From the NCBI RefSeq assembly GCF_000820165.1, contig NZ_CDDD01000058.1, positions 62,001 through 126,000 on the forward strand: DNA of 64,000 nt, read 5' to 3'. Each line of letters starts with the position of its first letter. Position 1 is the stretch's first letter. The notes under the pieces were generated by a model. The model worked only from the letters and a program-made list of their open reading frames with translations, did no database searches and was not told where the DNA came from. The position numbers and the translations under genes were made by a program. This document shows positions 47,342 to 57,769 of this stretch, in pieces. This stretch comes from Aeromonas taiwanensis (GTDB lineage Bacteria > Pseudomonadota > Gammaproteobacteria > Enterobacterales > Aeromonadaceae).

Positions 47342-48243
47342 ACCTTGCCCTCCAATTCTTTCGCCTGGTTGCGGTTGAAGAGGATGATGGGGACGATCAG
47401 CACCGCCAGCATCACCACCGCCAGGGCAGACGCCACCGGCCAGTCACGGTTGTTGAAGAACTCCTGCCACAGCACCTTGCCGATCATCAGGGTCTCCGGG
47501 CCGCCCAGCATTTCCGGGATGACGAACTCGCCCACCACGGGAATGAAGACCAGCATGCAGCCGGCGATGATGCCGTTCTTGGAGAGGGGCACCGTGATCT
47601 GCCAGAACCGGGTCAGGTTGCGGGCGCCGAGATCCGAGGCCGCCTCCAGCAGGCTCTGATCGTGCTTGACCAGGTTGGCATAGAGCGGCAGCACCATGAA
47701 CGGCAGGTAGGAGTAAACGATGCCGATGTAGACTGCCAGGTTGGTGTTGAGGATCTGCAGCGGCTCGCTGATGAGCCCCAGGTTCAGCAGCAAACCGTTG
47801 AGCAGGCCGTTGTTGCTGAGGATGCCCATCCAGGCGTACACCCGGATCAGGATGGCCGTCCAGGTCGGCATCATGATGAGCAGCAGCAGAACGGTCTGGG
47901 TCTCCTTGTTGGCCCGCGAGATGGCGTAGGCCATGGGATAGCCGATCAGCAGGCACAGAATGGTGCTGACCAGGGCCATCTTGAGGGAGCCGAGATAGGC
48001 CGCGATATAGAGCTCATCCTCCTGCAGCAACAGGTAGTTGCCCAGGTTGAGCAGAATGGTGAGCTGGCTGTCCGCCCAGCTCACCACGTCGGTGTAGGGC
48101 GGGATCGCCACATCCGCTTCGGCGAAGCTGATCTTCACGACGATGATGAAGGGCAGCAGGAAGAAGAGGAACAGCCAGAAGAAGGGGATGCCGATGACCA
48201 GCTGGCGCCCCCCCGCCTGTTTGAGTCGTCTCAATGCCTTCAT
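47338..48243 (-). CDS. potH: polyamine ABC transporter permease PotH (SpuG)
   Basis: This 301-residue permease is the partner of PotI. It has an N-terminal helix IGIPFFWLFLFFLLPFIIVVKISF, periplasmic EADVAIPPYTDVV, and the EAA loop EAASDLGARNLTRFWQITVPLSKNGIIAG, then VGEFVIPEMLGGPETLMIG, typical of PotH/PotB. Its start overlaps the potG stop (ATGA). Its last codons are duplicated downstream. Confidence 0.94.
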   Translation of the reverse strand: MKALRRLKQAGGRQLVIGIPFFWLFLFFLLPFIIVVKISFAEADVAIPPYTDVVSWADSQLTILLNLGNYLLLQEDELYIAAYLGSLKMALVSTILCLLIGYPMAYAISRANKETQTVLLLLIMMPTWTAILIRVYAWMGILSNNGLLNGLLLNLGLISEPLQILNTNLAVYIGIVYSYLPFMVLPLYANLVKHDQSLLEAASDLGARNLTRFWQITVPLSKNGIIAGCMLVFIPVVGEFVIPEMLGGPETLMIGKVLWQEFFNNRDWPVASALAVVMLAVLIVPIILFNRNQAKELEGKV

Positions 48244-49394
48244 GATTGCAGCACCACGCCGCTGTCATCTTCCCAGTAGAGGAACACCTGGTCATCCCAG
48301 GTCGGCCGCTTGCCGTGGCGCTCGGCATTGGCGATGAAAGCCTGAACGATTTTGCCCGAGGGCAACTGGATGTGATAAACGGAGTGGCCGCCCAGATAGG
48401 CGATGTCGTAGACCTCGCCCTTGGTCCAGTTGAAGTCCGGGTGCTCTATCTCGTCCGGCTTTTGCAGGCTCATCAGCAGCTTTTCCGGCCGCAGGGCATA
48501 GGTGACCTTCTTGTTCTCGGCGCGGGAACTGATGCCGTGGCCCACGTAGATGGGCTGCTCCAGATCCGCACAGGCGATGGTGGCGTGGTCCTGCTCATCC
48601 TCCACCAGCAGGCCGTCAAACAGGTTGACGTTGCCGATGAACTCGCACACCAGCCGGCTGGCCGGGGTCTCGTAGATGTCCATCGGGCTGCCGATCTGCT
48701 CGATGCAGCCCAGGTGCATGATGGCGATCCGCTCGGCCATGGTCATGGCCTCTTCCTGATCGTGGGTCACCATGACGCAGGTTACGCCGACCCGTTCGAT
48801 GATCTCGACCAGCTCCAGCTGCATGGTGGAGCGCAGCTTCTTGTCCAGCGCCCCCATGGGTTCGTCCAGCAGCAGCAGTTTCGGGCGCTTGGCCAGGGAG
48901 CGCGCCAGGGCGACCCGCTGGCGCTGGCCACCGGACAGCTGGTGCGGCTTGCGGCGGGCATACTGGGTCATCTGCACCAGTTTGAGCATCTCTTCCACCC
49001 GGGCGTCTATCTCCGCCTTGGGCAGGCCATCCTGCTTGAGGCCGAAGGCGATGTTCTGGGCCACCGTCATATGGGGGAACAGGGCGTAGGACTGGAACAT
49101 CATGTTGATGGGACGCTCGTAGGGCGGCATGTCGGTAATGTCGACGCCATCGAGGTACAACCGCCCTTCGGTGGGTCGCTCGAACCCGGCCAGCATCCGC
49201 AGCAGGGTGGACTTGCCGGAGCCGGACCCTCCCAGCAGGGCGAAGATCTCGCCCTTGTGGATGTTGAGGGACACGTTGTCGACCGCCAGCGTTTCGTCGA
49301 ACTGCTTGCTTACCCTGTCTATCTTGACCAGCACTTCTTTGCGTTGCTGGCTGCCCTCGAGGGCTTTCTTGTAGGCACTGGAGGCTATCGCCAT
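48240..49394 (-). CDS. potG: polyamine ABC transporter ATPase PotG (SpuF)
   Basis: This 384-residue ATPase has Walker A GGSGSGKST, Q-loop MMFQSYALFPHMTV, signature LSGGQRQR, Walker B LLLLDEPMGALD and H-loop VTHDQEEAM, followed by a C-terminal TOBE domain (about 290-380). The ATG at 49394 has GGGAG seven bases upstream; a TTG at 49400 is open but less likely. It energises PotHI for the two binding proteins upstream. Confidence 0.95.
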   Translation of the reverse strand: MAIASSAYKKALEGSQQRKEVLVKIDRVSKQFDETLAVDNVSLNIHKGEIFALLGGSGSGKSTLLRMLAGFERPTEGRLYLDGVDITDMPPYERPINMMFQSYALFPHMTVAQNIAFGLKQDGLPKAEIDARVEEMLKLVQMTQYARRKPHQLSGGQRQRVALARSLAKRPKLLLLDEPMGALDKKLRSTMQLELVEIIERVGVTCVMVTHDQEEAMTMAERIAIMHLGCIEQIGSPMDIYETPASRLVCEFIGNVNLFDGLLVEDEQDHATIACADLEQPIYVGHGISSRAENKKVTYALRPEKLLMSLQKPDEIEHPDFNWTKGEVYDIAYLGGHSVYHIQLPSGKIVQAFIANAERHGKRPTWDDQVFLYWEDDSGVVLQS

Positions 49395-49445
49395 TACCAA
49401 ACTCCCAAAGGTAATACCGGCCGGGGCCGATCCATAAAACAGTCT

Positions 49446-49467
49446 GGCGCCCCGGGATGGGCGCCAA
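49446..49467 (-). terminator. hairpin between spuE-like gene and potG
   Basis: TGGCGCCC and GGGCGCCA pair around CGGGAT right after the binding-protein stop. On the minus strand it is followed by GACTGTTTTATGG, so partial termination or mRNA stabilisation of the binding-protein part is likely. Confidence 0.6.
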
Positions 49468-49469
49468 GG

Positions 49470-50558
<1,089 letters not shown>

Positions 50559-50628
50559 TCAGTCCTCATGTGTGTGATTTTGCCAGTCGCGTGTCCATAC
50601 GCGCCGTCCAACCTGTCGGGTGGTCACT

Positions 50629-50660
50629 CCCCTCCCGGCCGAACTGCGGACCGGGAGGGG
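50629..50660 (-). terminator. hairpin between the two binding-protein genes
   Basis: CCCCTCCCGG and CCGGGAGGGG form a 10-bp stem with a 12-nt loop after the upstream binding-protein gene. There is no T run; it probably stabilises that message. Confidence 0.5.
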
Positions 50661-50675
50661 TACTGCTCGTCTTGC

Positions 50676-51785
<1,110 letters not shown>

Positions 51786-51826
51786 CTAAGCAAATTGTAT
51801 GCGTAAGCCAACCTGCCTCGCGCAGC

Positions 51827-53188
51827 CTATCCCCGCAGCTTCTCAGCCGTCAGGTCCAGACTGAGCCTGGCCAGTTTGACCAATTCATCCACCTGTTCCT
51901 CGGTGATCACCAAGGGGGGCGATATGATCATGGTATCGCCGACGGCCCTCATCACCAAGCCATTGTTAAAACAGAACTCCCGACAGGTCATCCCGGCGTG
52001 GAGTTCGGCCGGGAAGCGACGTTTCGTCTGCTTGTCCTGCACTATTTCCAGCGCGGCCACCAGGCCTTTGCCCCGGGTTTCGCCCACCAGCGGATGGTCG
52101 GCCAGCTCTGCCCAGCGGCGCTGCAAATAGGGGCCGATACTATCATGAACGCGCTTAACTATGCTCTCACTTTGCATAAGCTGGATGTTGGCAATGGCCA
52201 CGGCGCAGGCCACCGGATGACCGGAGTAGGTGAAGCCGTGGTTGAACTCGCCCCCCTCCTCCACCAGCACCCTGGCGACCCTGTCCCCGACCATCACGGC
52301 CCCCATCGGCAGATAGCCCGAGGTGATGCCCTTGGCCAGGCACATGAGGTCCGGTTTTATGCCGAAGCCCTCGCTGGCAAACCAGTGACCGGTACGCCCG
52401 AAGCCGCAGATCACCTCGTCGGCGATGAGCAGGATGCCGTACTGGTCGCAGATGCGCTGGATCTCGGGCCAGTAGCTTTCTGGCGGGATGATGACGCCAC
52501 CGGCGCCCTGGATGGGCTCGCCGATAAAGGCGGCCACCTTGTCCACCCCCAGCTCCAGGATTTTCTCCTCCAGCTGGCGGGCCCGGGCCAGCCCGAACTC
52601 GTGGGCGCTCATGCCCTCCCCCTCACCGAAGTGATAGGGCTGATCGATGTGCACTATGCCGGGAATGGGCAGCCCGCCCTGGGCGTGCATCCCCTTCATG
52701 CCCCCCAGGCTGGCCCCAGCCACTGTGGAGCCGTGGTAGGCGTTGTGGCGGCTGATGATCACCTGCTTGTCCGGTTGTCCCTTGCTGGCCCAGTAGTGGC
52801 GCACCATGCGCAGCACGGTGTCGTTGCACTCGGAGCCCGAGCCGGTGAAGAAGACGTGGTTGAGGTGCGGGGGCGTGATCTCGGCCAGCAGGGTCGCCAG
52901 CTCGGCGGCAGGGGGATGGCTGGTCTGGAAGAAGAGATTGTAGTAGGGCAGCTCCTGCATCTGCCGGGTAGCGGCGTCCACCAGCTCCTGGCGGCCGTAG
53001 CCCATGTTCACGCACCACAGACCCGCCATCCCGTCCAGGATGCGGCGCCCGTCGGAGTCTTCCAGATAGACCCCTTCGGCCTTGGTAATGATGCGGCTGC
53101 CCTTCTTGTTCAGGGCCTGAAAGTCGGTGAAGGGATGCAGGTGGTGGCTGGCATCCAGTTGCTGCCACTCACGAGTGGTCTGCTTCAT
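51827..53188 (-). CDS. spuC: putrescine:pyruvate aminotransferase SpuC
   Basis: This 453-residue class III aminotransferase converts putrescine to 4-aminobutanal. It has HLHPFTDFQALNKKGSRIITKAEG at the start, VFFTGSGSECNDTVLRMVR, the cofactor aspartate in LLIADEVICGFGRTG and the PLP lysine in MCLAKGITSGYLPMG. Strong resemblance to SpuC plus the spu gene order support the name. The ATG follows GAGGAGCAAGCA. One clear and one faint copy of its 5' end lie upstream. Confidence 0.92.
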   Translation of the reverse strand: MKQTTREWQQLDASHHLHPFTDFQALNKKGSRIITKAEGVYLEDSDGRRILDGMAGLWCVNMGYGRQELVDAATRQMQELPYYNLFFQTSHPPAAELATLLAEITPPHLNHVFFTGSGSECNDTVLRMVRHYWASKGQPDKQVIISRHNAYHGSTVAGASLGGMKGMHAQGGLPIPGIVHIDQPYHFGEGEGMSAHEFGLARARQLEEKILELGVDKVAAFIGEPIQGAGGVIIPPESYWPEIQRICDQYGILLIADEVICGFGRTGHWFASEGFGIKPDLMCLAKGITSGYLPMGAVMVGDRVARVLVEEGGEFNHGFTYSGHPVACAVAIANIQLMQSESIVKRVHDSIGPYLQRRWAELADHPLVGETRGKGLVAALEIVQDKQTKRRFPAELHAGMTCREFCFNNGLVMRAVGDTMIISPPLVITEEQVDELVKLARLSLDLTAEKLRG

Positions 53189-53446
53189 TGCTTGCTCCTC
53201 GGTTCCTTCGATTCGGCGGCATGGCCGCCAATTGATGAGGGCGCAGGCGATCGATCCCCGGTCACAGCCTCTCGCGGGTAGATCGCTTCATTGCCTGCTC
53301 CTCGATTCCTTTCCATTCGGCAAGCGCCGTCACCCGGTTATTGAAGGCGTCGGCCACCCCGGGTCACGGCGACCCGCGGGTATGTTGTGCTCTTGCCTGC
53401 TTGCGTCGTGACTGGGGGAGAGGCCCTGGCCTCTCCCGGGATGGGG
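53189..53446 (-). repeat. spacer with repeated copies of the spuC 5' end
   Basis: The spuC start region (GAGGAGCAAGCAATGAAG) recurs 103 bp upstream as GAGGAGCAGGCAATGAAG with homologous flanks. There it opens a 9-codon ORF (MKRSTRERL, 53262-53291). A third, degraded copy lacking the ATG follows another 103 bp upstream (CAGGCAAGAGCAC...TACCCGCGGG, around 53370-53400). The hairpin GGGAGAGGCC/GGCCTCTCCC (53416-53437) closes the upstream gene. Confidence 0.7.
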
Positions 53447-54805
53447 TCACACGTTCAGCAGCAGGAACTCCCGTTCCCAGCGGCTGATCACCCCGAAGTA
53501 GGTCTCGTACTCCTTGCGCTTGACGGCGACGAAGGCGCGGGTGAAGCGTTCGCCCAGCATCTCCTTGATGGGCTCGCACTGCTCGAGATGGCTCAGCGCC
53601 TCCTCCAGGGAGCGGGGCAGGCTGTAGGGCAGCTCGTAGGCGCTCGATTTCATCTCCGGCAGCGGCTCCAGCTTCTCCATCATGCCGAGGTAGCCGCAGG
53701 CCAGGGTGGCGGCCAGGGCCAGATAGGGGTTCGCATCTGCACCGGCGAAGCGGTTCTCGACGCGACGGGCATTGGGCTCGGAGAAGGGCACGCGCAGGCC
53801 GCAGGTGCGGTTTTCCACGCCCCACTGCACGTTGCGCGGCGCGCTCTCACCGAAGGTGAGACGGCGGTAGGAGTTGACGTTCGGTGCCAGCAGGGCCGTC
53901 ACCGCAGGGGTGTATTTCTGCAGGCCGGCGATGAAGTGCATGAACAGGGAAGAGTTGCCCCCCTCGCTGGTACCGAACAGGTTGTTGCCGTCCATGTCCT
54001 CCAGGCTCTGGTGGATGTGCATGGCGGACCCTGGTTCGTTGCTCATGGGCTTGGCCATGAAGGTGGCGTAGATGCCGTGGCGGTGGGCGGCTTCGCGCAT
54101 GGTGCGCTTGAAGAGGAACACCTGGTCGGCGAGATCGATGGCATCTCCGTGCAGGAAGTTGATCTCCATCTGGGCGGCGCCTGACTCGTGGATCAGGGTG
54201 TCCACCTCCAGCTCCTGGGCTTCGCAGTAGTCGTACATGTCCTCGAAGATGGGATCGAATTCGTTGACCGCATCGATGCTGAACGACTGGCGGGCGGTTT
54301 CCGGGCGGCCGTTGCGCCCCACCGGCGGCACCAGGGGATAGTCAGGATCTTCGTTGCGGGTCACCAGGTAGAATTCCAGCTCCGGCGCCACCACGGGCTT
54401 CCAGCCCTGTTTCTCGTAGAATGACAGAACCCGGCGCAGTACGGAGCGGGGGGCGATGTCGATGAGCTTGCCGTTGACGTCGAAACAGTCGTGGATCACC
54501 TGAGCGGTGGGTTCCAGCGCCCAGGGCACGAAACGAATGGTATTGGGATCGGGATAGAGCTGCATGTCCCGCTCCAGCGGGTCGATCATGCTGTCATCAT
54601 CCGGGTACTCGCCGGTCACCGTCTGGGTGAAGATGACCTCGGGCAGCCGCATGCCCCCCTCTCGCAGAAATTTGTTGGCTGGAATGATCTTGCCTCGGGC
54701 ATTGCCGGTGAAATCCGGGAACAGGCACTCCACTTCCGTGATGCGATTGCTCTCCATCCAGCCCTTGATACTGTCCATGTTAAACCCCGACTCTACGGTT
54801 GTCAT
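53447..54805 (-). CDS. spuB: gamma-glutamylpolyamine synthetase (glutamine synthetase family)
   Basis: This is a glutamine-synthetase-fold enzyme of the PuuA/SpuB/SpuI type, expected to join glutamate to putrescine or another polyamine. It has LFPDFTGNARGKIIP, VAPELEFYLV, the active-site GAAQMEINFLHGDA and MHIHQSLEDMDGNNLF, and NPYLALAATLACGYLGM. The start is uncertain: ATG 54805 (452 residues) has no clear ribosome binding site, and ATG 54778 (MDSIKGWMESN) follows GGGG. It is the first gene of the operon spuB-spuC-spuD-spuE-potGHI, the order of Pseudomonas spuBCDEFGH. Confidence 0.88.
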   Translation of the reverse strand: MTTVESGFNMDSIKGWMESNRITEVECLFPDFTGNARGKIIPANKFLREGGMRLPEVIFTQTVTGEYPDDDSMIDPLERDMQLYPDPNTIRFVPWALEPTAQVIHDCFDVNGKLIDIAPRSVLRRVLSFYEKQGWKPVVAPELEFYLVTRNEDPDYPLVPPVGRNGRPETARQSFSIDAVNEFDPIFEDMYDYCEAQELEVDTLIHESGAAQMEINFLHGDAIDLADQVFLFKRTMREAAHRHGIYATFMAKPMSNEPGSAMHIHQSLEDMDGNNLFGTSEGGNSSLFMHFIAGLQKYTPAVTALLAPNVNSYRRLTFGESAPRNVQWGVENRTCGLRVPFSEPNARRVENRFAGADANPYLALAATLACGYLGMMEKLEPLPEMKSSAYELPYSLPRSLEEALSHLEQCEPIKEMLGERFTRAFVAVKRKEYETYFGVISRWEREFLLLNV

Positions 54806-54808
54806 TGG

Positions 54809-54838
54809 CAAGGGTGTCTAATATAAGGAACACCCTTG
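54809..54838 (-). promoter_or_regulatory. inverted repeat ahead of the polyamine operon
   Basis: CAAGGGTGT (54809-54817) and ACACCCTTG (54830-54838) are perfect 9-bp arms around a 12-bp AT-rich centre that contains a -10-like TATATT on the minus strand. An alternative promoter upstream (TTGACA at 54893-54888 with TTTTAT 18 bp on) would place the repeat in the leader as a hairpin next to the start codon. Operator or leader structure cannot be decided by eye. Confidence 0.5.
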
Positions 54839-55240
54839 TTAAGAAAATGTAAGCGACCACACCATAAAAGCCCGCGATAAAGGCCTTTGTCAAGCAGCGG
54901 TGTTTAAAAAACTATAAATAACGGCCTGTATAATGACCAGGGCGGCACCAAATACTAAACACTCTGTGTCACGATGAGCCCACTGCAAGCCTGATGCCAA
55001 CGAAAGGCTGGGTCCGCACGAAACTCAGTCACACCCTGTCGGAGGAAGCCCATTTCTTTGCAAGTGCGCACACTCTTTATCCGATCTCCTTTGCATGCCT
55101 GCATTTTTTTGGTACAAGGCCCGCCCTGATTTGCACTCTCCTGCATGGATTTGGTGCAAATCGGGATACAAGGGCTTGGTCTGCAGGCAGACAGCCCCCA
55201 TACATGGGAAAAATTGGGAAACTGACTGGTAGCAAACCAT
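54839..55240. other. promoter region between polyamine operon and DksA paralogue
   Basis: This gap of about 400 bp has no gene. It holds a TATAAT hexamer at 54929-54934 (plus strand), the TTGACA box at 54888-54893 (minus strand), and a 12-bp inverted repeat with one mismatch, CCTGATTTGCAC (55125-55136) with GTGCAAATCGGG (55154-55165). The repeat is listed as a finding. Short open frames here have no ribosome binding sites. Confidence 0.45.
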
Positions 55241-55627
55241 ATGTGTGATTTCATGACTGAAGACCAGCTGGCCTTTTACAAGGGCCAGATCGAGGGGCAG
55301 ATCGTCGAGCTCGAAGAACGTCTCAACTCCCAGGCCAGCCAGGCTATCGCCACCGATACCAACGAGATGGCCGACGAGATCGATCGTGCCAGCGTCGAGG
55401 AGGCCCGTCGTCTGGAGCTGAACCGCATCGAGCACGACAAGCTGCATCTGCGCAAACTGAAGGGAGCGCTCAAGCGCATCAATGACGGGGATTTCGGCTA
55501 TTGCGAATCCTGTGGCGACGAGATTTCCCTCAAGCGACTGCAGGCTCGGCCCGAGTCCCGCTTCTGCGTCGAGTGCCAGAGCACCAAGGAATTCAACGAC
55601 ACCCACGTGTTCCGCCGCGTCGCCTGA
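55241..55627 (+). CDS. DksA/TraR-family zinc-finger protein (DksA paralogue)
   Basis: This 128-residue protein is built like DksA: a coiled coil (residues 8-75), tip motif D-x-x-D-x-A (DEIDRA, residues 45-50), and a C4 zinc finger CESC...CVEC with the DxG-linker GDFGYCESCGDEIS. DksA binds the RNA polymerase secondary channel with ppGpp. It is shorter than true DksA (151) and lacks its N-terminal extension. Starts at 55241 and 55253 are both possible and neither has a strong binding site. Confidence 0.87.
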   Translation: MCDFMTEDQLAFYKGQIEGQIVELEERLNSQASQAIATDTNEMADEIDRASVEEARRLELNRIEHDKLHLRKLKGALKRINDGDFGYCESCGDEISLKRLQARPESRFCVECQSTKEFNDTHVFRRVA

Positions 55628-55632
55628 TGCGT

Positions 55633-55667
55633 CGGGTGGCCCATGCCGGTGCGGCATGGGCCACCCG
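55633..55667 (+). terminator. hairpin after the DksA paralogue
   Basis: CGGGTGGCCCATGCC and GGCATGGGCCACCCG form a perfect 15-bp stem with a 5-nt loop, 5 bp after the stop. It is followed by CAGGCTTTCTC, so the T tract is weak but the stem is very stable. Confidence 0.7.
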
Positions 55668-55789
55668 CAGGCTTTCTCGACCGAGCCAGGCCTGACAACA
55701 CCTGATTCCCTGCTCACGGCGTCACAGCAAGAGTGTGGAAACTTCTGTTAGACTCCGGGCAAGTCCCGGACTCTACAGGAGAACAAAGC

Positions 55790-56653
55790 GTGAAATGGCT
55801 CATCAGGCTGTGCTTGTGCCTGCCACTGCTGGCACAAGCACAGACGTTCACCGTCAAGGTCCCCAGCCGGCCGATCAACGACCTCGACAACGAGTACCAG
55901 CTCAAGCTGCTGGAACTGGCGCTCAACCGCGCCGGACAGCCCTACAAGCTGGAACGGGTCGAGCTCAACCTCAATCAGTACAGCCTCCAGCAAGCCCTCG
56001 CCAGGGGCAAGACCATCAATGTGTTCTGGATGGGCACCTCCAGCGCCCTCGAATCCTCCCTGATCGCCGTTCCCGTTCCGCTGTTTCGCGGGCTGGAAGG
56101 ACTGCGCCTCTCCTTCATTCACGCCAATGCCCAGGAGAAGTTCAACCAGATCAATACCCTGGAGGATCTCAAGAAGCTGAAGGCGGCACAGGGGGTGGGG
56201 TGGGCCGACAACAAGATCCTGGAGCAGGCGGGCATTCCCACCTATGCGGGGCGCTACAGCAACCTGTTCCGCCTGATGAATGACGGCGACAAGCTGGACT
56301 TCTTCCCGCGCGGCCTGGTGGAGATCTTTGCCGAGCGCAGCGAGCTGGTGGCGCAGTATCCCAACCTGGTCATCGATCAGCATCTGCTCATCCGCTACCC
56401 CTTCGCCGAGTTCTTCTTCGTCAGTCCAGAGGCCCCCAAGCTGGCCAAGGCGATCCAGACAGGGCTGGAACGGGCCTATGCCGACGGCAGCTTCATGAAA
56501 TTCTTCCACGAGAACCCCAGGATCCGCGAGGCCCTGGCCAGCGCCAACCTGGATCAACGGGTCACCATCTCCCTGCCCAATCCCGACATGACCCCCTTGC
56601 TCAGGCGAATACCGGCCCAATATTGGGAATATCCGCCCCAGCAAGGGCAGTAG
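55790..56653 (+). CDS. periplasmic solute-binding-like protein
   Basis: This 287-residue secreted protein starts at a GTG (55790) with AGGAG nine bases upstream. The signal peptide is LIRLCLCLPLLAQAQ. The mature part resembles family-3 type binding-protein folds (NVFWMGTSSALESSLIAVPVPLFRGLEGLRL; LLIRYPFAEFFFVSPEAPKLAKAIQTGL). No transporter genes adjoin it, so it may be a sensor partner or orphan binding protein. The ligand is unknown. Confidence 0.8.
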   Translation: MKWLIRLCLCLPLLAQAQTFTVKVPSRPINDLDNEYQLKLLELALNRAGQPYKLERVELNLNQYSLQQALARGKTINVFWMGTSSALESSLIAVPVPLFRGLEGLRLSFIHANAQEKFNQINTLEDLKKLKAAQGVGWADNKILEQAGIPTYAGRYSNLFRLMNDGDKLDFFPRGLVEIFAERSELVAQYPNLVIDQHLLIRYPFAEFFFVSPEAPKLAKAIQTGLERAYADGSFMKFFHENPRIREALASANLDQRVTISLPNPDMTPLLRRIPAQYWEYPPQQGQ

Positions 56654-56744
56654 CACTACGCCACCGTCGGGAATATGCCTTCCGGCGCGGGCAAACCAGC
56701 GGCTCGAAGGGATCTCATTCAAACAGCAGCGCCAGGGAGGTGCC

Positions 56745-57191
56745 ATGAAACGACTCGACGAATGGTTCAGCGACTACGGCCAGAGCCACCAGCACCCGGT
56801 CAACGTGGCCATCCACAAGCTGGCGGTGCCCGGCATCTATCTCTGTTCCCTGGCCCTGCTGTGGTGCCTGCCTGCCGGGCCGCTGCCGCCGTCCCTCAAC
56901 TGGGCGGCGCTGGCGGCCATCCCGGTGCTCGCCTTCTACCTGCAGCTGTCGTTTTCGCTGTTTGTGGGCATGGCGGCGCTGACGTCCCTTGGGCTGGCAC
57001 TCTGTTACACCTGGCAAGGCCCGCTGCTGTGGCCCGCCCTCGGCGGCTTCCTGCTGCTCTGGGTGGCCCAGTTCGTCGGTCACAAGATCGAGGGCAAGCG
57101 CCCCTCCTTCCTTGCGGACCTGCAATTCCTGCTGGTAGGCCCCGCCTGGGTGCTGGCCAGCCTCTATCGTCGTTTGGGCATTCCCTACTGA
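56745..57191 (+). CDS. Mpo1-like (DUF962) membrane protein
   Basis: This 148-residue protein of the YGL010w/Mpo1 family begins KRLDEWFSDYGQSHQHPVNVAIHKLAVPGIY, with the conserved H-x3-N-x3-H pattern, and has four hydrophobic helices. It ends in GHKIEGKRPSFLADLQFLLVGPAWVL, the second histidine/lysine motif. Yeast Mpo1 is an iron-dependent dioxygenase in fatty-acid alpha-oxidation; the bacterial role is unknown. Confidence 0.88.
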   Translation: MKRLDEWFSDYGQSHQHPVNVAIHKLAVPGIYLCSLALLWCLPAGPLPPSLNWAALAAIPVLAFYLQLSFSLFVGMAALTSLGLALCYTWQGPLLWPALGGFLLLWVAQFVGHKIEGKRPSFLADLQFLLVGPAWVLASLYRRLGIPY

Positions 57192-57212
57192 GGAGTGCCG
57201 ACAGGAGACACC

Positions 57213-57692
57213 ATGACACACCCTCATCCCCTCAGCCGCGCCCTACCCCTGCTGCTGGGCATGCTCTGTGCAACCCCGGTGCTGGCCGACAAGGCAGACC
57301 CCGTCGGCGAGGTGAGCACCGCCTTCAAGCTGGTCGGCCCCAATCACAAGATCCTGGTGGAGGCGTTCGACGACCCCAAGATCGCCGGCGTCGCCTGCTA
57401 TCTGGCCCGCCCCAAGACCGGCGGTGTCAAGGGCGGCCTCGGGTTGGCGGAGGATCCCTCCCATGCCTCCCTGTCGTGCCACCAGATCGGCCCCATCACC
57501 CTGCCTGCCAGGCTGAAGGCCGGGGAAGAGGTGTTCGATGTCAGCACCTCCCTGGTGTTCAAGGAACAGAAGGTGGTGCGCTTCTACGACGAGAAGCGCA
57601 ATGCCTTGGTCTACCTGACCTACAGCACCAAGTTGGTGGATGGTTCTTACAAGAGTGCCGTGAGCGCCGTGCCCATCATGCCGTGGGGCTGA
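57213..57692 (+). CDS. creA: CreA family periplasmic protein
   Basis: This 159-residue exported protein has signal peptide [15 protein letters not shown]. The mature part ([84 protein letters not shown]) matches CreA closely. Its function is unknown even in E. coli. The ATG at 57213 follows ACAGGAGACACC; a start at 57195 would precede the signal peptide. Confidence 0.93.
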   Translation: MTHPHPLSRALPLLLGMLCATPVLADKADPVGEVSTAFKLVGPNHKILVEAFDDPKIAGVACYLARPKTGGVKGGLGLAEDPSHASLSCHQIGPITLPARLKAGEEVFDVSTSLVFKEQKVVRFYDEKRNALVYLTYSTKLVDGSYKSAVSAVPIMPWG

Positions 57693-57769
57693 TACCCCAC
57701 CATTTATCCCGTGCTCAACACCTCAAGTTGTTGTAATTTAACTACATCATTATCTGCGGAGAGCGCACC

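Noticed and set aside
54994-55248. Open frames in the leader of the DksA paralogue on both strands.
   Set aside because: No ribosome binding sites and no protein-like composition; the region contains promoter-like and inverted-repeat elements instead.
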